NCBI GenBank assembly: GCA_947461915.1
Contig: CANHNG010000030.1
Coordinates: 1 to 10,625 of the forward strand
Direction of reading: 5' to 3'
DNA: 10,625 nt
Source of the DNA: Flavobacteriaceae bacterium
GTDB lineage: Bacteria > Bacteroidota > Bacteroidia > Flavobacteriales > Flavobacteriaceae
The notes beneath the pieces are model-generated. The model was not told where the DNA came from. It made no database searches and worked only from the letters and a program-made list of their open reading frames with translations. Below are positions 6,514 through 10,625 of the stretch, piece after piece. A program made the translations under genes and the position numbers. Position 1 is the stretch's first letter, and every line of letters begins with the position of its first letter.

Positions 6514-7549
6514 GTTTTTTGTAATAAGCGGCATATTCACCGGAAGTAACATGATTCAACCACTCCTGATTCTGGAGATACCAGTCTATGGTTATTTCTA
6601 ATCCCTGCTCAAAAGTCACGGAAGGTTTCCATCCTAATTCTCGGTTTATTTTTGAGGCATCGATAGCGTAACGCAAATCGTGTCCTGGCCTGTCTTTTAC
6701 GTACGTTATCAATTCAGCTGATTTTCCTGCTACTCTTCCTAATTTCGTATCCATAATTTGGCACAGCACTTTTACCAAATCAATATTTTTCCATTCATTA
6801 AAACCTCCAATGTTGTAGGTCTCATGATTTTTTCCTTGGTGAAAAACCAAATCAATGGCTACGGCATGATCTTTCACAAACAGCCAATCTCGGGTGTAAT
6901 TGCCGTCACCATAAACGGGTAGCGGTTTGTTGTTGATGATATTATTGATAAATAATGGAATCAGTTTTTCAGGAAAGTGGTTGGGTCCATAATTGTTAGA
7001 ACAATTGGTAATCACAGAAGGCAAACCATAGGTTTCCCCATAGGCTCTCACAAAATGATCGGAACTCGCCTTAGAGGCCGAATAGGGCGAATTCGGATCG
7101 TAGGGGGTAGTTTCTGTAAACAAACCCTTTGTTCCTAAAGAACCATAAACCTCGTCGGTACTGACGTGGTAAAATCGTTTTTCTTCGAAGTTGTTATCCC
7201 AAATTTTCCTAGCGGCATTGAGCAAATTAACCGTTCCTATCACATTCGTTCTCACAAAAGCCATAGGATCTTCGATAGAACGATCTACGTGCGATTCTGC
7301 AGCTAAATGGACGATCCCATCAAATTGATGTTTTTCGAATAAATCCGAAATAAAAACTTCATCGGTAATATCGCCCTTTATGAAGGTATAATTGGATGCT
7401 TTTTCTATGTCTACTAGATTTTCCAAATTCCCAGCATATGTAAGGGCATCCAGATTATAAATATGGTAGTTGCTGTATTTAGTGACAAATCGTCTTAGAA
7501 CGTGAGACCCTATAAAACCTGCACCACCGGTAATTAATATGTTTTTCAT
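6503..7549 (-). CDS. rfbB: dTDP-glucose 4,6-dehydratase
   Basis: RfbB (RmlB) converts dTDP-glucose to dTDP-4-keto-6-deoxyglucose, the branch point for rhamnose and many amino-deoxy sugars. The 348-residue length is typical. It is an extended short-chain dehydrogenase with the NAD loop TGGAGFIGSH (7-16), NLDALTYAGN (32-41), HLAAESHVDRSI (81-92), the catalytic triplet Thr131-Asp132-Glu133 in STDEVYG, the Tyr156-x-x-x-Lys160 pair in SPYSASK, and NNYGPNHFPEKL. All residues needed for dehydration are present, so it appears functional. It starts 16 bp after the UpxY-type gene and is probably cotranscribed with it. No rfbA, rfbC or rfbD is in the window, so dTDP-glucose must be supplied from elsewhere. 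The DegT-family aminotransferase of the same locus is a plausible user of the product. A weak hairpin overlaps its 3' end. Confidence 0.97.
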   Translation of the reverse strand: MKNILITGGAGFIGSHVLRRFVTKYSNYHIYNLDALTYAGNLENLVDIEKASNYTFIKGDITDEVFISDLFEKHQFDGIVHLAAESHVDRSIEDPMAFVRTNVIGTVNLLNAARKIWDNNFEEKRFYHVSTDEVYGSLGTKGLFTETTPYDPNSPYSASKASSDHFVRAYGETYGLPSVITNCSNNYGPNHFPEKLIPLFINNIINNKPLPVYGDGNYTRDWLFVKDHAVAIDLVFHQGKNHETYNIGGFNEWKNIDLVKVLCQIMDTKLGRVAGKSAELITYVKDRPGHDLRYAIDASKINRELGWKPSVTFEQGLEITIDWYLQNQEWLNHVTSGEYAAYYKKQYV

Positions 7550-7565
7550 GGAAAATTCTATTGCT

Positions 7566-8057
7566 TTATATTGATTCTATGGGATTTTTACTCCCTTTTA
7601 TATTCATTTTTAAGACACATCCTAAGGATTCCAAAACAAGTACATAATGCGTTTTGCTTACTTCTTGTACAATAGCTTCCTGATTGGAAAAAGGTCCTGA
7701 AGCTACTTTTATCCTTTCGCCAACTTGATAAGGAACAACTGAAACACTGTCACTATTGGGTCCAGTTAGCCAGCTTTTTATGGTTTCAATTTCTGTATCT
7801 CGAACCATTGCGGGTTTCCCTAACCAAAACAAATACCGTACTACCCCAGAAGAAAGAAAGACTGAATTCCTGTCGGATTCCGCTAATTGGACAAAAACAT
7901 AGGAATTAAAAAGCGGCACTTCTACCTTTTTTTTTCTATCGGACCATTGTCGCATCTGTGTAATTAAAGGACAATAACATTCGATGCCGGCCTGTTTTAG
8001 CTGTTCGGCGACTTTTTTCTCCCACTTAGGCTTTGTATAAATTACATACCAATTCAT
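7566..8057 (-). CDS. UpxY-family (NusG paralogue) transcription antiterminator
   Basis: The 163-residue protein has an N-terminal NGN domain starting MNWYVIYTKPKWEKKVAEQL, with CYCPLITQ (28-35) and the hydrophobic LFNSYVFVQL (49-58). A C-terminal KOW-type domain spans about 108-155, with VGERIKVASGPFSNQEAIV at 112-130. It is close in length to specialised NusG paralogues such as UpxY of Bacteroides fragilis and RfaH, which bind the elongating RNA polymerase and let it read through long surface-polysaccharide operons. The short length, the capsule context and the absence of neighbouring secE, rplK or rplA genes argue against housekeeping NusG. It starts 60 bp after ugd and ends 16 bp before rfbB. 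Its position inside the cluster, after two biosynthetic genes, differs from B. fragilis, where UpxY is encoded at the operon head, and no UpxZ-like gene is adjacent. Which leader it acts on is unknown; the gap at 5842-6502 is a candidate. Confidence 0.9.
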   Translation of the reverse strand: MNWYVIYTKPKWEKKVAEQLKQAGIECYCPLITQMRQWSDRKKKVEVPLFNSYVFVQLAESDRNSVFLSSGVVRYLFWLGKPAMVRDTEIETIKSWLTGPNSDSVSVVPYQVGERIKVASGPFSNQEAIVQEVSKTHYVLVLESLGCVLKMNIKGSKNPIESI

Positions 8058-8117
8058 CCAGTGATTTGTATTGAAATAATAAAATATCTCATTTTAAATT
8101 ATACACCAGTTATTGAT

Positions 8118-9509
8118 TTAGGAACCTATGGCTTGGTAAACAAATCCAATGGCTTTCAGTTCCGATTCATTGAGTATGTTTCGCCCATCAAAAACAAAAG
8201 CTGGTTTTTGCATGGCATCATAAATTTTTTGCCAGTCATAATGCGCAAACTCATCCCACTCGGTTAGTACCGCTATAGCATGCGCATTTTTACAGGCTTC
8301 ATAGGGATCGTCAAATGAAATTATACTATTGGAATTGTTTTCTGAAGTTCTGGTTTCTAAATAATCCAAATCACCTAATATTTTTTTACGGGAAACCTTT
8401 GGATCAAAAACAGCAATTTTTGCCTGTTCGTTAATTAAATCGTTGGCAACATAAATCGCAGCAGATTCTCTGGTATCGTTAGTGTCTTTTTTGAAAGCCC
8501 AACCCAAGAATGCAATTTTTTTATCGGCAACTGTGTTGTATAAGGTTTTTACTATTGTATTGGAAAAACGCTTTTTCTGATGGTCGTTCATGATAATTAC
8601 CTGTTCCCAATAATCAGCCACTTCGTTCAGCCCATAGGATTTGGCAATATAAACCAAGTTCAATATGTCTTTTTGAAAACAAGAACCACCAAATCCAACA
8701 GATGCTTTTAGGAATTTGGGGCCTATTCTGCTATCCATCCCGATGGCTTTTGCCACTTCGTTAATGTTGGCACCCGTTTTTTCACAAAGTTCCGACAAGG
8801 CATTTATAGAGGATATTCTTTGTGCCAAAAAAGCATTGGCTGTCAATTTTGACAATTCAGACGACCACACGTTGGTAGTCAATATTTTTTCGGGAGCTAC
8901 CCAATTGGAATAGACATCTACAAGAGATTGTATCGCTTTTTGTCCTTCTGTTGAGGTATCTCCCCCTATCAATATTCTGTCAGGACTTAATAAATCTTCC
9001 ACGGCGGTTCCTTCTGCAAGAAACTCGGGATTGGAAAGAATTTGGAACTGTACCCCATTGCCTGTATTATCTAAAATACTTTTTATGGCTTCAGCGGTCC
9101 TTACTGGCAGGGTTGATTTCTCAACCACAATTTTATTGTCTTTGGCGATTTTGGCAATTTGCCTGGCACACAATTCAATATATTTTAAATCGGCTGCCAT
9201 TCCCTTCCCTTTTCCGTATGTTTTAGTTGGCGTATTTACGGATATAAAGATGATTTGGGCCTCATCGATTGCCTTATCTACATCCGTAGAAAAAAACAAA
9301 TTTTTTCCTCTAGTATCAGCAACAATAGCACTTAATCCTGGTTCATAAATAGGAATATTATCAGCGTTTTTGTCATTCCAAGCTGCAATTCGTTCTACAT
9401 TCAAATCGACTACTGTAACTTGGATGTGTGGGCATTTTTGTGCAATAACGGCCATTGTTGGACCTCCTACGTATCCTGCGCCAATGCAACAAATTTTTGT
9501 TATTTTCAT
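8118..9509 (-). CDS. ugd: UDP-glucose 6-dehydrogenase, eukaryote-like type
   Basis: This enzyme oxidises UDP-glucose to UDP-glucuronic acid with two NAD. The 463-residue protein has the Rossmann loop GAGYVGGPT (10-18), YEPGL (55-59), [15 protein letters not shown] (89-103), [12 protein letters not shown] (158-169), [20 protein letters not shown] (215-234, with Lys221) and [10 protein letters not shown] (272-281, nucleophile Cys277). The last two sit one residue from human UGDH Lys220 and Cys276. From memory, the GGPT loop, the TYGKGKG insertion and the WSSELSKL block are typical of the animal and plant enzyme rather than the shorter E. coli or Pseudomonas Ugd. It is 34 bp downstream of the epimerase gene and 60 bp upstream of the UpxY-type gene. 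It differs from the second dehydrogenase in the window (WbpO-like), so both glucuronate and an N-acetylhexosaminuronate are probably made. It appears complete, with no missing catalytic residue. Confidence 0.95.
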   Translation of the reverse strand: MKITKICCIGAGYVGGPTMAVIAQKCPHIQVTVVDLNVERIAAWNDKNADNIPIYEPGLSAIVADTRGKNLFFSTDVDKAIDEAQIIFISVNTPTKTYGKGKGMAADLKYIELCARQIAKIAKDNKIVVEKSTLPVRTAEAIKSILDNTGNGVQFQILSNPEFLAEGTAVEDLLSPDRILIGGDTSTEGQKAIQSLVDVYSNWVAPEKILTTNVWSSELSKLTANAFLAQRISSINALSELCEKTGANINEVAKAIGMDSRIGPKFLKASVGFGGSCFQKDILNLVYIAKSYGLNEVADYWEQVIIMNDHQKKRFSNTIVKTLYNTVADKKIAFLGWAFKKDTNDTRESAAIYVANDLINEQAKIAVFDPKVSRKKILGDLDYLETRTSENNSNSIISFDDPYEACKNAHAIAVLTEWDEFAHYDWQKIYDAMQKPAFVFDGRNILNESELKAIGFVYQAIGS

Positions 9510-9543
9510 TTCTATTCTATTTTTTGGATCTACATCCTAATTA

Positions 9544-10527
9544 CTACTTTAAATTCTCCCAGTACCATTTTACTGCTTCTTTCAATCCTTCTTTCATGGA
9601 AAACTGCGGATTATACCCCAACAATGTTTTCGCTTTTTCAATACTTGCCAAGGAATGAGAAATATCTCCCACCCTGTTAGGACCATATTCCACCGCAATA
9701 TTAGCTATTTTTGGGTCGTATTGAGACAAGGATTTCTTCAAATAATCTACCAAATTGTTCAAGGTATTCCTATCGCCATAAGCCGTATTGTAGACTGTAT
9801 TTATCGCTTCTGAATTAGTTGTGGTCATGGCCAATTCATTCATTTGTATCACATTATCGATGTAAGTGAAATCACGGGAATAGTTTCCATCACCATTTAT
9901 TTTTGGACTTTCCTGCTGTATTAACTGCATCACAAATTTTGGAATTACTGCTGCGTACGCTCCGTTGGGATCCTGCTTTCTCCCGAAAACATTAAAATAA
10001 CGCAGACCAATTGTTTCTAAACCATAGGTACGACTAAAAATCTCCGCATACAATTCGTTTACATATTTAGTTATGGCGTAAGGCGAAAGCGGTTTCCCAA
10101 TCACCTCTTCTACTTTCGGCAATCCTACCGAATCTCCGTAGGTTGAGGAGCTCGCCGCATATACAAATCGTTTTACCTTAGCATCTCGAGAGGCCACGAG
10201 CATATTCAAAAAACCAGAAACATTGACGTCATTAGTTGTCATAGGATCCTCAATAGAACGGGGTACAGAACCTAAAGCAGCTTGATGCAAAACATAGTCC
10301 ACTCCTTGAACTGCATTTTGGCAATCCATAACATTACGAATATCGCCTTCAATCAAACGAAAGTTGGCATCATTACTAAAACCCTTCAAATTATGCTTGT
10401 GTCCTGTTGCAAAATTATCCAAACAAATCACTTTATATTCTTTGGCTAAAAAATATTCACAAAGATTAGACCCTATAAATCCAGCTCCTCCAGTGATTAA
10501 AATGGTGTGTTTATTATCTTCTTTCAT
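9544..10527 (-). CDS. wbpP: UDP-N-acetylglucosamine 4-epimerase, WbpP/TviC type
   Basis: This extended short-chain dehydrogenase of 327 residues has the NAD loop ITGGAGFIGS (11-20), an acidic residue at the end of the second strand (CLDNFATG, 35-42), HQAALGSVPRSIEDP (81-95), AASSSTYGD (124-132) and the Tyr150/Lys154 pair in SPYAITK. RYFNVFGRKQDPNGAYAAVI (176-195) is the signature I associate with WbpP and TviC, which prefer the N-acetylated UDP-GlcNAc/UDP-GalNAc pair over UDP-Glc/UDP-Gal. It probably works with the WbpO-like dehydrogenase further down the cluster to provide UDP-GalNAcA. The start follows an upstream partial gene by 21 bp, so it is likely inside a longer transcript. No promoter is visible in that gap. 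Other NDP-sugar epimerase specificities (GalE, glucuronate epimerase) are less consistent with the motifs but cannot be excluded. Confidence 0.88.
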   Translation of the reverse strand: MKEDNKHTILITGGAGFIGSNLCEYFLAKEYKVICLDNFATGHKHNLKGFSNDANFRLIEGDIRNVMDCQNAVQGVDYVLHQAALGSVPRSIEDPMTTNDVNVSGFLNMLVASRDAKVKRFVYAASSSTYGDSVGLPKVEEVIGKPLSPYAITKYVNELYAEIFSRTYGLETIGLRYFNVFGRKQDPNGAYAAVIPKFVMQLIQQESPKINGDGNYSRDFTYIDNVIQMNELAMTTTNSEAINTVYNTAYGDRNTLNNLVDYLKKSLSQYDPKIANIAVEYGPNRVGDISHSLASIEKAKTLLGYNPQFSMKEGLKEAVKWYWENLK

Positions 10528-10548
10528 TAATCTACTATAAAACCAGTT

Positions 10549-10625
10549 TTATTTTTTAAATTTATTTTTACGAAATTTCGCCCTTATTCTTTCAAAAATA
10601 GTAGAAGGCTTATCGTCATCATGAT
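10549..10625 (-). CDS. 3' end of an unidentified upstream gene
   Basis: One minus-strand frame is open from the window edge to TAA at 10551-10549 and encodes a 24-residue tail. It begins with acidic HDDD, continues PSTIFERIRAKF and ends in a run of Lys and Arg. The other two frames meet stops early. The 21-bp gap to the epimerase start fits an operon arrangement. An acidic stretch followed by a short basic helix at the extreme C-terminus would suit a Wzc-like capsule tyrosine autokinase, which often sits upstream of such clusters, but the fragment is too short to identify. Confidence 0.5.
   Translation of the reverse strand, partial: HDDDKPSTIFERIRAKFRKNKFKK

Noticed and set aside
7566..8057. 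Housekeeping NusG
   Set aside because: The protein is shorter than typical NusG, lies in a capsule locus without secE or ribosomal protein genes, and fits the specialised UpxY group better.
9031..9348. A 105-codon plus-strand open frame opposite ugd
   Set aside because: It is antisense to a clearly functional ugd with intact catalytic motifs, and its translation resembles no family I know. It is a shadow frame.
7262..10260. Near-identical 21-base stretches at 7262-7282 and 10240-10260 (19 of 21 matching)
   Set aside because: Both encode the conserved R-S-I-E-D-P-M segment of the homologous short-chain dehydrogenases RfbB and WbpP, so this is protein-family conservation, not a mobile or regulatory repeat.

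Overview
The window looks like part of a capsule or exopolysaccharide locus from a member of the Bacteroidota, most likely a Flavobacterium-like organism. The evidence is the AT-rich DNA, start codons without clear Shine-Dalgarno sequences, a UpxY-type NusG paralogue and Bacteroidota-style protein sequences. All genes lie on the minus strand, so transcription runs from high to low coordinates. No rRNA, tRNA, CRISPR array, insertion sequence or transposase was seen.

In transcription order the layout is as follows. First comes the 3' end of an unidentified gene (10625-10549) with an acidic then strongly basic tail. It is followed by a nucleotide-sugar block: a WbpP/TviC-type UDP-HexNAc 4-epimerase (10527-9544), a eukaryote-like UDP-glucose 6-dehydrogenase (9509-8118), a UpxY-family antiterminator (8057-7566) and dTDP-glucose 4,6-dehydratase RfbB (7549-6503). 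A 661-bp, very AT-rich gap without a credible gene follows (6502-5842). It holds a weak terminator-like hairpin at the rfbB end, other inverted repeats and a possible leader hairpin. The second block starts with a WbpO/TviB-type UDP-HexNAc dehydrogenase (5841-4558). It continues with a tight PAPS/sulfation set: cysQ (4506-3709), a duplicated DUF2061 membrane protein (3719-3285), cysC (3288-2698), a PAPS sulfotransferase (2701-1802), a DegT-family sugar aminotransferase (1802-723) and a second, different sulfotransferase cut by the window edge (726-1).

Read together, the genes predict an acidic, sulfated and probably amino-sugar-containing surface polysaccharide. Ugd supplies UDP-glucuronate. 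The WbpP-like and WbpO-like pair can supply UDP-GalNAcA or UDP-GlcNAcA. RfbB supplies dTDP-4-keto-6-deoxyglucose, a plausible substrate for the DegT aminotransferase. CysC makes PAPS from APS, the two sulfotransferases use it, and CysQ removes the inhibitory by-product PAP. From cysQ to the left edge every gene overlaps the next by 1 to 11 bp, which suggests translational coupling of PAPS supply, PAPS use and PAP removal. The least understood member is the DUF2061 protein, which sits inside that coupled chain. ATP sulfurylase (cysD/cysN), other rml genes, glycosyltransferases, Wzx/Wzy and export genes are not in the window.
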